NCBI RefSeq assembly: GCF_024347415.1
Contig: NZ_AP025476.1
Location: 1,426,001-1,490,000, forward strand
DNA: 64,000 nucleotides
Direction of reading: 5' to 3'
Origin: Vibrio crassostreae
GTDB taxonomy: Bacteria; Pseudomonadota; Gammaproteobacteria; Enterobacterales; Vibrionaceae
Position numbers and translations under genes: made by a program. Shown here in pieces: positions 17,776-27,687 of the stretch (its first letter is position 1; the number at the start of each line of letters is the position of its first letter). The notes beneath the pieces were generated by a model that had not been told where the DNA came from, searched no databases, and was given only the letters and a program-made list of their open reading frames with translations.

Positions 17776-19008
17776 ATGAAAAGGATTGTGGCAACAGGAA
17801 CCCAGTTATCCTTAACTTTGGCAGCGACCGTCGGGCTTATGCAGGTGTCGTTGCCATGTGTGGCGGCAGGCTTTAGCTCTGAATTCGTAGAACAGATCAC
17901 CCCGGAGCTCGCAGGGCAGTTTAACCTTGAACACAGGCAGTTCTTTAGTGAAGGCTTACAGGGGCAAGACAAAGGGCAAAGTTCACTGGTGTTACAGCCA
18001 GAGTTCTACTGGGAGCAACAAGAGGGCAATGGCAGCTTTACCTTCACGCCGTTTTATCGGTTAGACAGCGAAGACGATGAGCGAACCCATGGCGACGTTC
18101 GTGAAGCTCTGTATCTAACCTATTGGGATGATTACGAACTGCGAGCGGGTGTTGGCAAAGTGTTCTGGGGTGTGACCGAATCGGCGCACTTGGTGGATGT
18201 GGTAAACCAAACCGATGCTATTGAATCGGTCGATGGTGAATCTAAGTTAGGTCAGCCAATGGTGCACTTCACCTCGATCAAAGATTGGGGCACCATAGAC
18301 GCCATGTTACTGCCGTATTTTCGTGAGCGTACCTTTGCGGGCGAAGATGGACGCTTAAGACCAACGGTGCCAGTATCGGATGATGCGCTTTACGAATCCT
18401 CACGAGAAGAAAAGCACGTTGATGTGGCGCTGCGCTATAGCCAAATGTACGGCGATTGGGATGTCGGCTTAAGCTATTTAGGAGGTACGAACCGTGACCC
18501 TTATTACCGTGTTGAAAGTAATGAGCTCAAGCCGTATTACGCACAAATGCAGCACTTTGGACTTGATGTGCAAGGCATTATCGGAGACTGGTTATGGAAG
18601 CTGGAAAGCATTTATCGCGACAGTTACGATAACCATACAGGCGTAGCAACAGGCTTTGAATACACCTGGGTTGGCGCGCTTGAATCGTATTGGGATATCG
18701 GCTTCATTGCTGAATACCTGTATGACAGCCGAGGCAATAACGCCCAAACCATCGGTCAAAACGATGTGTTCCTTGGAGCTCGTTTCGCCTTGAACGATGA
18801 AGATGGGACTGAGGTGCTTACAGGCATCACTCAAGACTTAGATAACAGTGATGTCTACAGTGCGAAGTTAGAAGCCTCGAGCCGCATCAACAACAACCTT
18901 AAGTGGCGGTTGAATGCTTGGTTGTTTGAGAACGAAACCCCAGAAGACTTGCTGTTCTTCGCGCGCAAGGATGACTTTGTTGAGATGGCGTTGGAATATT
19001 ATTTCTAG
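17776..19008 (+). CDS. Outer-membrane barrel protein of the RND/LolA-like operon
   Basis: The 410-aa product has a signal peptide ending near residue 31 (CVAAGF). Many amphipathic strands follow, closing with Phe (MALEYYF), as expected for an outer-membrane beta barrel. Recurrent Asp/Glu-Tyr-Tyr turns and strands such as ALRYSQMYGDWDVGLSYLGG fit this. A ribosome binding site AGGAA precedes the ATG, and the gene follows the LolA-like gene by 9 bp. DUF1302-like barrels occur beside MMPL and LolA-like genes in Pseudomonas and Shewanella; membership of that family is my inference. Confidence 0.75.
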   Translation: MKRIVATGTQLSLTLAATVGLMQVSLPCVAAGFSSEFVEQITPELAGQFNLEHRQFFSEGLQGQDKGQSSLVLQPEFYWEQQEGNGSFTFTPFYRLDSEDDERTHGDVREALYLTYWDDYELRAGVGKVFWGVTESAHLVDVVNQTDAIESVDGESKLGQPMVHFTSIKDWGTIDAMLLPYFRERTFAGEDGRLRPTVPVSDDALYESSREEKHVDVALRYSQMYGDWDVGLSYLGGTNRDPYYRVESNELKPYYAQMQHFGLDVQGIIGDWLWKLESIYRDSYDNHTGVATGFEYTWVGALESYWDIGFIAEYLYDSRGNNAQTIGQNDVFLGARFALNDEDGTEVLTGITQDLDNSDVYSAKLEASSRINNNLKWRLNAWLFENETPEDLLFFARKDDFVEMALEYYF

Positions 19009-19211
19009 TGTTAGCTTCGTGAGGCGCTCTTGTTATAAGGGGCGTCTCAAATTTAAGATGAGTTATATTTAGAGTGTTCAATATCTTCTTTTTATAAAAT
19101 GGATCAAACAATCTAATAGACCCACAGGTAAGATGGTTATATTTTTTCGAATATCTATAACCTCCGAATATGCATGTAAATCGTGCTGGTGGTATCGGCC
19201 TTAAGGGATTT

Positions 19212-20321
19212 ATGAATTCATTTAATTGGGATAAAAACTTTGAAACAGGCATTGGTGTTGTAGATGAACAGCATCAATATCTTGTTGGTTTTATCAACCA
19301 CTACGGAAACCTGTTGTCAGAGAATGCTATCTCTATTGACGACATTAACGTCGCTTTACTCGATCTCACACGCTATGCCGAATTTCACTTTAAAGAGGAA
19401 GAATCTTTGATGAGGGATTGCGGTGTGTATGAGTTACACATTGAAGAGCACATCAAAGTGCATCGTGTATTCATGCAAGATATCTACAGCATGCAAGCTT
19501 TCATCTTGGAAGAAGATCAGGTGTCCGCACGGCAGTTACTTGATTTCTTAATCCACTGGCTTGCTTATCACATCCTCGGCATCGACCAAAACATGGCGCG
19601 ACAAATGACCGCCATAGAAGAGGGCGCGACACCTCTGCAAGCCTTTGAAGCGGAGGAAAAGCAGCAAGACCCTTCGACTGTGCCTTTGTTGGCGGCTCTT
19701 AAAGGCTTATTTGAACAAGTCTCTGAACGCAATAAGCAGTTGTTACGCTTCAACCAGTTACTCGAAGATAAAGTTGAGGAACGCACGGCTGAATTAAAAA
19801 GAGCGAACAAGAGACTTGAAGAGCTGTCATTAACCGACTCTCTCACTAATTTGCATAACCGTCGTAGTGCTTTTAAACAGTTAGCGCTGCATTGGCAAGA
19901 CTCTAAAGAACTTGGCATGCCTTTAGTGTGCATTATGATTGATGCCGACCACTTCAAGCGCATTAATGACACTAGCGGTCATGATGCAGGCGACTTGGTG
20001 CTAAAAACCCTCTCGCGTGAACTGAAAAACACGTTCCGTAATGATGATATTGTTTGCCGGTTAGGTGGCGATGAGTTTTTGGTTATCTGCCCAGACACCG
20101 ACCTTAAAGGTGGGATGTACATAGCGGAAACCGCTCGACAGAAAGTGTCTGAATTAGAGGTTGAAACCAGTAATCAAGTTTGGATTGGCAGCATTAGTGT
20201 TGGTGTCGCTGAAATAACCGAAGAATTCGGCTCAATGAACGATTTGATTAAAGCCGCCGATGAGTCCGTCTATTTAGCGAAAAACGCGGGGAAGAACAGC
20301 GTTTGTTCGATTCAGATTTAG
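19212..20321 (+). CDS. Bacteriohemerythrin-GGDEF diguanylate cyclase
   Basis: A 369-aa protein. Residues about 5-130 are a hemerythrin domain with the diiron ligand pattern DEQH, FHFKEEE, EEHIKVH and HILGID. A coiled coil (about 165-210) links it to a GGDEF domain with RLGGDEF near 283-289 and an intact inhibitory site RNDD five residues before it. It should make c-di-GMP under control of oxygen or diiron redox state. V. cholerae VC1216 has this architecture and is known to be regulated by its hemerythrin iron. Start 19212 is chosen for AAGGGA at good spacing. It lies upstream of pheS. Confidence 0.93.
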   Translation: MNSFNWDKNFETGIGVVDEQHQYLVGFINHYGNLLSENAISIDDINVALLDLTRYAEFHFKEEESLMRDCGVYELHIEEHIKVHRVFMQDIYSMQAFILEEDQVSARQLLDFLIHWLAYHILGIDQNMARQMTAIEEGATPLQAFEAEEKQQDPSTVPLLAALKGLFEQVSERNKQLLRFNQLLEDKVEERTAELKRANKRLEELSLTDSLTNLHNRRSAFKQLALHWQDSKELGMPLVCIMIDADHFKRINDTSGHDAGDLVLKTLSRELKNTFRNDDIVCRLGGDEFLVICPDTDLKGGMYIAETARQKVSELEVETSNQVWIGSISVGVAEITEEFGSMNDLIKAADESVYLAKNAGKNSVCSIQI

Positions 20322-20346
20322 CGTTCAGGTCATTTCCAAATTAAGG

Positions 20347-20378
20347 AGTGGAACCTGTAATTGTTCCACTTCTTCCTA
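20347..20378 (+). terminator. Possible terminator after the hemerythrin-GGDEF gene
   Basis: AGTGGAAC / GTTCCACT perfect 8-bp stem with an 8-nt loop, followed by the pyrimidine stretch TCTTCCT. The T run is poor, so efficiency is doubtful. The rest of the gap to pheS holds no obvious Phe-rich leader peptide. Confidence 0.45.
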
Positions 20379-20437
20379 CTCCTCATTAATATCCTGTTAA
20401 ATTTGCCGTGTTTTTAGTCAATAACTTGTTCTTTTAG

Positions 20438-21523
<1,086 letters not shown>

Positions 21524-21541
21524 TCCGGGGCAGTCAAAACT

Positions 21542-23929
21542 ATGAAATTCAGTGAATCTTGGCTACGCGAGTGGGTTAAACCTGCAATTAACAGCGAAGA
21601 GCTAGCTCACCAAATCACTATGGCTGGTTTGGAAGTTGACGATGTAGAACCTGTTGCTGGTGAATTCACCGGCGTTAAAGTAGGTAAAGTGGTTGAGTGC
21701 GGTCAGCACCCAGACGCAGACAAACTACAAGTTACAAAAATTGATATCGGCGAAGAAGAACTTTTAGACATCGTATGTGGTGCATCTAACTGTCGTCTTG
21801 GCCTAACTGTAGCAGTAGCAACAGTTGGCGCAGTACTTCCTGGTGACTTCAAAATCAAGAAAGCAAAACTACGTGGCGTTCCATCGCACGGCATGCTTTG
21901 TTCTTTCTCTGAGCTAGGTATCGACGTAGAGTCAGACGGCATCCTTGAGCTGCCTGAAGGTACAACGCTAGGTATGGACGTACGTGAGCTTCTTGAGCTT
22001 AACGACGTAACTATCGACGTAGACCTAACAGCAAACCGCGCAGACTGCTTCAGCATCCGTGGCCTTGCTCGTGAAGTTGGCGTACTAAACCGCGCAGACG
22101 TTACAGAGCCAACAGTTGAAGCTGTTGCAACAAGCATTGAAGACACAGTATCTGTTGAAATCAAAGCAACTGATGCTTGTCCACGTTACCTTGGCCGAGT
22201 GGTTAAGAACGTAAACGTGAAAGCGGAATCACCAATCTGGATGCAAGAAAAACTGCGTCGTTGTGGTATCCGTTCAATCGACCCAGTTGTAGACATCACA
22301 AACTACGTGATGCTAGAGCAAGGCCAACCAATGCACGCATTTGATCTAGCTAAGATCGAAGGCGGTATCGTGGTTCGTCTAGCAGAGCAGGGCGAAAAGC
22401 TAACACTTCTAGATGGTAACGAAGCTAAACTAAACAGCAACACTCTTGTTATCGCTGACCACAACAAAGCACTAGCAATCGCGGGTATCTTTGGCGGTCA
22501 AGATTCAGGTGTGACTACTGAAACAACAGACGTACTTCTTGAAGCTGCATTCTTCGCACCGGATCACATCCGTGGTCGCGCACGTGCTTACGGCCTTCAC
22601 ACTGATTCTTCACTACGTTTCGAGCGTGGTGTTGATTCAACACTTCAAGCAGCAGCAATGGAGCGTGCAACACAGCTTCTAGTTGAAATCTGCGGTGGTG
22701 AAGTTGCGCCAGTAAACGGCAGCGAATCTGAAGCTGATCTTCCTAAAGCAAACGTAGTTGCTCTACGTCGCGCTAAGCTAGACAGCCTACTAGGTCACGA
22801 AATCCCATCTACAGATGTAGTGGAAATTCTTACTCGCCTAGGTTGTGAAGTTGAGACTACAGACGCAGGTTGGACGGCGACGTCTCCATCTTGGCGTTTC
22901 GATATCGCAATCGAGCAAGACCTAATTGAAGAAGTAGGTCGTATCTACGGTTACGATAACATTCCAAACCAAGCGCCTAAAGCGGCACTTAAAATGAATG
23001 ACCACAAAGAAGCTAACCAACCGCTTAAGCGCGTTCGTGACCTTCTTGTAGACCGTGGCTACCACGAAGCAATCACATACAGCTTCGTAGAACCAGAACA
23101 GCAAAAACTTGTTGTACCTGGTGTTGAGCCGCTAATCCTGCCATTCCCAATCTCTGCGGACATGTCAGCTATGCGTCTTGGCCTAATCCAAGGTCTACTA
23201 AACACAGTTGTTCACAACCAGAAGCGTCAACAGTCTCGCGTTCGTCTATTCGAATCAGGCCTACGTTTCATCCCTGAAGCAACTGCTGAAAACGGCATGC
23301 GCCAAGAAATGATGCTTGCGGGCGTTATCTCTGGTACTCGTGGCGAAGAGCACTGGGACATTGCAACTAACACTGTAGATTTCTTCGATCTTAAAGGTGA
23401 CCTAGAAGCCGTTCTTGAGCTTTCTGCAAACGAAATTGCATACAGCTTCAAAGCAGCTAAGCACCCAGCACTTCACCCAGGTCAAACTGCGGCTATCGTA
23501 GTAGACGGCAAAGAAGTGGGTATCATTGGTACTGTTCACCCAGAACTAGAGCGTAAGTTTGGTCTTAACGGCCGCACTATCGTATTCGAAATCGAATGGG
23601 CAGCTATCAACACTCGTGTGCTTCCAGAAGCAGTAGCCGTATCTAAGTTCCCTGCAAACCGTCGTGATATCGCCGTTGTTGTTGACGAAGCAGTAGCTTC
23701 TGGCGACATCGTAGAAGCGTGTATCGCTGCTGGTGGCGAATTCCTAACAGGCGCTAAACTGTTCGACGTATACGTTGGTCAAGGCGTTGAAGAAGGTAAG
23801 AAGAGCCTAGCTATCGCACTTAGCCTACAGTCTGTAGAGCGCACACTAGAAGATGCAGACATCGCTGGTTCAGTAGATGCTATCGTAGCTTCAATCTCAG
23901 AGAAATTCGGCGCAGCACTTCGCGACTAA
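21542..23929 (+). CDS. pheT: Phenylalanine-tRNA ligase beta subunit
   Basis: A 795-aa protein, the same length as E. coli PheT. Recognisable parts are the tRNA-binding OB fold near residues 40-150 ([15 protein letters not shown]), the B3/B4 editing domain (about 210-360), the B5 domain (about 400-475) and the ferredoxin-fold anticodon-binding C-terminus. It shares an operon with pheS and is closed by a strong terminator. In many Gammaproteobacteria ihfA follows pheT; here it does not. Confidence 0.98.
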   Translation: MKFSESWLREWVKPAINSEELAHQITMAGLEVDDVEPVAGEFTGVKVGKVVECGQHPDADKLQVTKIDIGEEELLDIVCGASNCRLGLTVAVATVGAVLPGDFKIKKAKLRGVPSHGMLCSFSELGIDVESDGILELPEGTTLGMDVRELLELNDVTIDVDLTANRADCFSIRGLAREVGVLNRADVTEPTVEAVATSIEDTVSVEIKATDACPRYLGRVVKNVNVKAESPIWMQEKLRRCGIRSIDPVVDITNYVMLEQGQPMHAFDLAKIEGGIVVRLAEQGEKLTLLDGNEAKLNSNTLVIADHNKALAIAGIFGGQDSGVTTETTDVLLEAAFFAPDHIRGRARAYGLHTDSSLRFERGVDSTLQAAAMERATQLLVEICGGEVAPVNGSESEADLPKANVVALRRAKLDSLLGHEIPSTDVVEILTRLGCEVETTDAGWTATSPSWRFDIAIEQDLIEEVGRIYGYDNIPNQAPKAALKMNDHKEANQPLKRVRDLLVDRGYHEAITYSFVEPEQQKLVVPGVEPLILPFPISADMSAMRLGLIQGLLNTVVHNQKRQQSRVRLFESGLRFIPEATAENGMRQEMMLAGVISGTRGEEHWDIATNTVDFFDLKGDLEAVLELSANEIAYSFKAAKHPALHPGQTAAIVVDGKEVGIIGTVHPELERKFGLNGRTIVFEIEWAAINTRVLPEAVAVSKFPANRRDIAVVVDEAVASGDIVEACIAAGGEFLTGAKLFDVYVGQGVEEGKKSLAIALSLQSVERTLEDADIAGSVDAIVASISEKFGAALRD

Positions 23930-23953
23930 TCTCTTCTGATAGATAGAAAACTA

Positions 23954-23981
23954 AAGGCCTCGCATTGCGAGGCCTTTTTTG
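23954..23981 (+). terminator. Rho-independent terminator after pheT
   Basis: AAAGGCCTCGC / GCGAGGCCTTT stem with ATT loop and a T run. The stem sequence recurs at 34759, 35992 and 39032. Confidence 0.92.
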
Positions 23982-24055
23982 TAAGAAGAACGCCCACTCA
24001 ATAAGATATAAGAATGAAGACGTTATAAAGTTAAGGGGTGAAAAATGGCACGAGC

Positions 24056-26998
24056 CTAGGAGCTGATTAGCTTCATTACTCGTTCTAGTTCGTAACTTGA
24101 CCCGTTTTGGTCTAGTACACTAATGATATCCACATAATCATCATGAACTTTATATTGTTTAATTCGTGGTTTTTTTGGGTTCACATAAGGAGTAATTACT
24201 TTATTTTTCTTCAATTCTTTCAAAACAATAGAGTTAGCATGTTTTTCTATTCGCTCAGTTTTTTGTTCTTTTAGAGTACCTCCAGTATCAAAAAGTTTGA
24301 ATATTTTCTTGACATCATCTACGAGACTTTTGTTTTTTTGATCTTGTTGGTTATTGCTGCTTACAATTAAGTCATGTATTCCTGATGTGTCAGAGTTAAT
24401 AAACATATTGTCATGAATTTTAGGGATCGTTACGTTATTCCTAGGCTCTAAGTGTTTGAATTTACTGGATTTAAATGTTGTTCTTTCATCTATTTTACAC
24501 TCCCAGAAAAATGGGTAGTTCTCCATCCATACATTTTTTATCTCTCTATTTCTAAAGTCGAAAATAAGTTTATCACTATCCTTACCAAATAAGTTTATTA
24601 TAGAGAAATACTCGAAGTTTTCACCAAATACATCTTTTATTATATTTGTACAATCTTCAATGCCTAACTTTCCGTATGTATTTTGATGACAGGATAGTAA
24701 TATGCAAATGAGGCTTGATATAACTCTTCTATGTAGTATTTTTTCATTTTCTTTCAGTTCTTTTATGCTGATTTCTATAAGATCTATAATAAATATTTCT
24801 AAATCTTCATCAAAATTAACTCTTTTGGATATCCTATTAGTAAATGCAGTATTGTATTTAACAAACTCAGATATGGCACTAATTAGTTCGTCACTATTCT
24901 TAGCAGAGTCTTTTCTATTTAAGAAGCTACATATGTAAAGATTTAAAAAGAATTCTTTAAAGAAATCATATTTGAATGAGAGCAATTTTGAAGAATTATC
25001 AAAATTTACTAGAGTGTGACCTTTGAATAACTCTCCAATGTCGTTTTTATTTCTAAGTTCAATGTGAGATAAAAGATTTGCTACATTTGACTCATGAATT
25101 AGTCCATTGTGGAAAATTGATAATTTCATGAAAAACTGAATCTGAGAGTCAACATCAACATTCTTTAATTTTTGGATCTCTCGATTACATATTCGTCCTA
25201 TGAAATAATCGTCGGTGAGTTCTTTCTTTAATAATTGAGTTTCTATGTCATCGCGGTTTACTACCCCAAATTCTCTTTTTTGTTTTATCATATCTGATAT
25301 TAAATCTAATGTGTATGGAATGTAAACATATCTGTTTTTATCTGAATTACCAGTATCGAATTTAAATTCGTCTGCATATTCCATACACTTTCTAAATTCT
25401 GATGATTCTCGACTGTATTCTTTGGTAAAAAAACTTTCTGTTAACTCTCTAGTAAAAGGGCTTAACTCAAGTTTGCTGATATTATAATTATCATCAGTGT
25501 TTAAATCCCAAAAATAATCCCTGCATGTTAATATTATCTTGGTTTTTTCATTGCCTATTAAATAACTTTCAAAAATACTCTCTATAAATGAATTAACGTC
25601 GAACCTGTTGTTTAATTTTGCTATTACTTCGTCTATCCCATCAACGACAATTAATATGTTGCCATTATCTATAGATAGTTCTAATAATTCTTGGTTGAAT
25701 TTGTTTTCAAAGTCATTTACTTTTGCATGAGCATTGTAGAAATAAAATAAATTATCGATCATACCCTCTGTAGATATTTCATCAATGATTCTTTTTGAAT
25801 CTATAAATACTACACGATACCCATCGGAAATGCCTCTGTTGAATAAATGTACTTTATCAAGGAAGTATTTTACCAGTGTGGTTTTTCCTACACCACCATA
25901 GCCTTTTACGACCATTAACGGATTAGAACTGGTTGAGAACCATTCGTTTAGTAGCAGGATCGCGTTTTTGTCATTACAACCAACTGTGCTGGGTTCAATA
26001 AAGTTCTTTATTTGACGTTGTTTTTTAAATTGCCCATCGTGATAAGAGTCTTCGCCTAGTAAGTCACTATATAAATGTTCTCTAGCAAAGCCTCCCAGAG
26101 TATATACTTGCTCCGCTGAGAATTTAGATTTTACACCTTCGAAATCAATGTTTATACCATCATCGACGAGAATATATTTCTTAGAACTTTGACTTATTAT
26201 CTCGTTAGAAATAAGGTGTTCTCTTGTCTTGATTTGATTGGCGTTCTTAAATAGATATATAATGTCAAACTTACCTAGAAAGTCTGATTCTAAGTTGTAA
26301 ACCTCAAATAATATTCGTTCTTTCCATTTTTTTTCGGATTTATATCCGACTTCTTTAAAAACAGAATTTTTATTCAAGAAAAGTCGTACCGTCTTTTGGA
26401 CACTCCTACCAATGTTACTCTCTTTCTTTACTCTTGGAGTACGTTCAGTAAATTTTTCGTTCAATAATCTAATAGTTGTAGGGCATGCATTTTTTACTTC
26501 TGGTTCACCGTTATCTTTCAGCGCTCTAACGAAAACATTACCTAGTTTTTCTGTTCTGTTCTTGTCTTTGAGATCTTTATATAAAACCAATAAACTTCTT
26601 GTAGGTTTTATATTAAAGTATAATATATTTTTACCGTTAAACTTTTCTTCCGTGAGTTGATAGCAATCTTTAACCTGCTTTTCATCTTCAAAACAAAAAT
26701 ACGTTTTTAGTTTCTCATCTATTTTATCCTTTAGATCATCAACGGTTTCAAATCCAATATTTTTTATGCTAATGTTTTTAAACCTATCTAGGTTTTCCTT
26801 TGTCTCATCCACACCTATAATTAGATATTTATGATCATCTACATGATCTGATGTACAGTTGACTAACGCAGAAAAGTCTTTGAGGAACTCTCCCCATTTC
26901 CGCTCGTCAACTGATCGACCTGACCAGTACCACTCCGACTTAAACTCTAAGTAAACTTGTTCGTCTTGTTCGCATAAGCTGCTGATTAATGCTCTCAT
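24056..26998 (-). CDS. STAND (NACHT-like) NTPase with N-terminal AlbA_2/Schlafen-type domain; candidate antiphage gene
   Basis: A 980-aa protein in markedly AT-rich DNA unlike the flanking pheT. Residues about 12-165 match the AlbA_2 (Schlafen-like) pattern: LEFKSEWYW near 17, then a loop and KYLIIGVDET near 57-66. A NACHT/STAND NTPase core lies at about 355-640: Walker A GYGGVGKTT near 366, Walker B ILIVVDGIDEV near 448, and sensor-like IILTCRDYFW near 488. A helical region follows, and the last about 110 residues are charged and may hold a winged helix. In bacteria, solitary STAND/NACHT NTPases (Avs, bNACHT) are phage sensors that fire a fused effector. Defence is inferred from architecture, base composition and the isolated position. 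Residues 200-340 are unassigned. Confidence 0.75.
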   Translation of the reverse strand: MRALISSLCEQDEQVYLEFKSEWYWSGRSVDERKWGEFLKDFSALVNCTSDHVDDHKYLIIGVDETKENLDRFKNISIKNIGFETVDDLKDKIDEKLKTYFCFEDEKQVKDCYQLTEEKFNGKNILYFNIKPTRSLLVLYKDLKDKNRTEKLGNVFVRALKDNGEPEVKNACPTTIRLLNEKFTERTPRVKKESNIGRSVQKTVRLFLNKNSVFKEVGYKSEKKWKERILFEVYNLESDFLGKFDIIYLFKNANQIKTREHLISNEIISQSSKKYILVDDGINIDFEGVKSKFSAEQVYTLGGFAREHLYSDLLGEDSYHDGQFKKQRQIKNFIEPSTVGCNDKNAILLLNEWFSTSSNPLMVVKGYGGVGKTTLVKYFLDKVHLFNRGISDGYRVVFIDSKRIIDEISTEGMIDNLFYFYNAHAKVNDFENKFNQELLELSIDNGNILIVVDGIDEVIAKLNNRFDVNSFIESIFESYLIGNEKTKIILTCRDYFWDLNTDDNYNISKLELSPFTRELTESFFTKEYSRESSEFRKCMEYADEFKFDTGNSDKNRYVYIPYTLDLISDMIKQKREFGVVNRDDIETQLLKKELTDDYFIGRICNREIQKLKNVDVDSQIQFFMKLSIFHNGLIHESNVANLLSHIELRNKNDIGELFKGHTLVNFDNSSKLLSFKYDFFKEFFLNLYICSFLNRKDSAKNSDELISAISEFVKYNTAFTNRISKRVNFDEDLEIFIIDLIEISIKELKENEKILHRRVISSLICILLSCHQNTYGKLGIEDCTNIIKDVFGENFEYFSIINLFGKDSDKLIFDFRNREIKNVWMENYPFFWECKIDERTTFKSSKFKHLEPRNNVTIPKIHDNMFINSDTSGIHDLIVSSNNQQDQKNKSLVDDVKKIFKLFDTGGTLKEQKTERIEKHANSIVLKELKKNKVITPYVNPKKPRIKQYKVHDDYVDIISVLDQNGSSYELERVMKLISS

Positions 26999-27303
26999 AA
27001 TCTGTCACTGATTGATTTTGTTTAGCATTCACTATAATTATTCATCAGATTGAACATAACTATGAAATCAGGTTTGTGTGCGCTAGCTCATTAGATAATT
27101 TTAAAATTTGTTATGTTGAACCAGCTGCATATATACACCCCCTTTGCGATAACATCAAAATCGGATGGCTTTGCTCTCATAATCTAAAAACTAAACTTTT
27201 AGATCCATGGTCTTGACCTGTTTAATGCTTCACACTTTATAGTGGCTATATTGATTGAGAGGGGCGCTTTCTGCGTTCCCTCCAAAGTAAGTAGAGAGAC
27301 ACT
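26999..27303. other. Intergenic region between the STAND gene and the hydrolase fragment
   Basis: About 305 bp, AT-rich near the STAND start. From about 27212 it is nearly identical to the promoter region of the intact hydrolase at 33745. No extra gene is seen. Confidence 0.7.
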
Positions 27304-27572
27304 ATGAAACGTTTAATTCTAAACATCACATTCTTGGTATTCATGGCACTTGGTAGCATGAATGCCATGGCTCATGACTCAACAGTTAAGTACGGTATTG
27401 CGATATCTCACGATGGTGAGCAAATTGCGTATGGCAAAAGTGGGAGCGGGGAGACGGCGCTGATCTTTATTCACGGTTGGAGCTTAGACAGCAGGCTTTG
27501 GCAAAACCAAGTGAGTGAGTTTTCAAAGCAGTATCAAATGATAACCATGGACTTAGCAGGGCACGGTAACTC
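27212..27572 (+). repeat. Direct repeat copy A (promoter plus 5' part of hydrolase gene)
   Basis: Matches 33745-34105 at a constant offset of 6533 bp across the coding part. It covers a TTGACC...TTATAG promoter-like stretch, the leader and the first about 90 codons, with scattered substitutions. Similarity stops abruptly after codons for GHGNS. Confidence 0.9.
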
Positions 27573-27621
27573 GTTGTTAAACCATCACAGAACGAGTGCA
27601 ACATCTTCTTTATTAAAGTGA
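27304..27621 (+). pseudogene. Truncated duplicate of the alpha/beta hydrolase gene
   Basis: The first about 90 of 105 residues are almost identical to the intact 290-aa hydrolase at 33837, including the signal peptide and the oxyanion phrase FIHGWSLDSRLW. After DLAGHGNS the sequence changes to an unrelated short tail and stops. The nucleophile GHSMAG, the acid and the His are all missing, so it cannot be an active hydrolase. It keeps a copy of the promoter and leader, so a secreted fragment could still be made. Confidence 0.85.
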
Positions 27622-27687
27622 AATATTAATGTCACGGTAGCATATTAATTTAGCGTATGAATTTTTATTCCGTATATAGAAGGACTT

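Noticed and set aside
19013..19055. Terminator after the outer-membrane gene of the RND operon
   Set aside because: A GAGGCGC / GCGTCTC imperfect stem exists, but there is no T run and pairing is weak.
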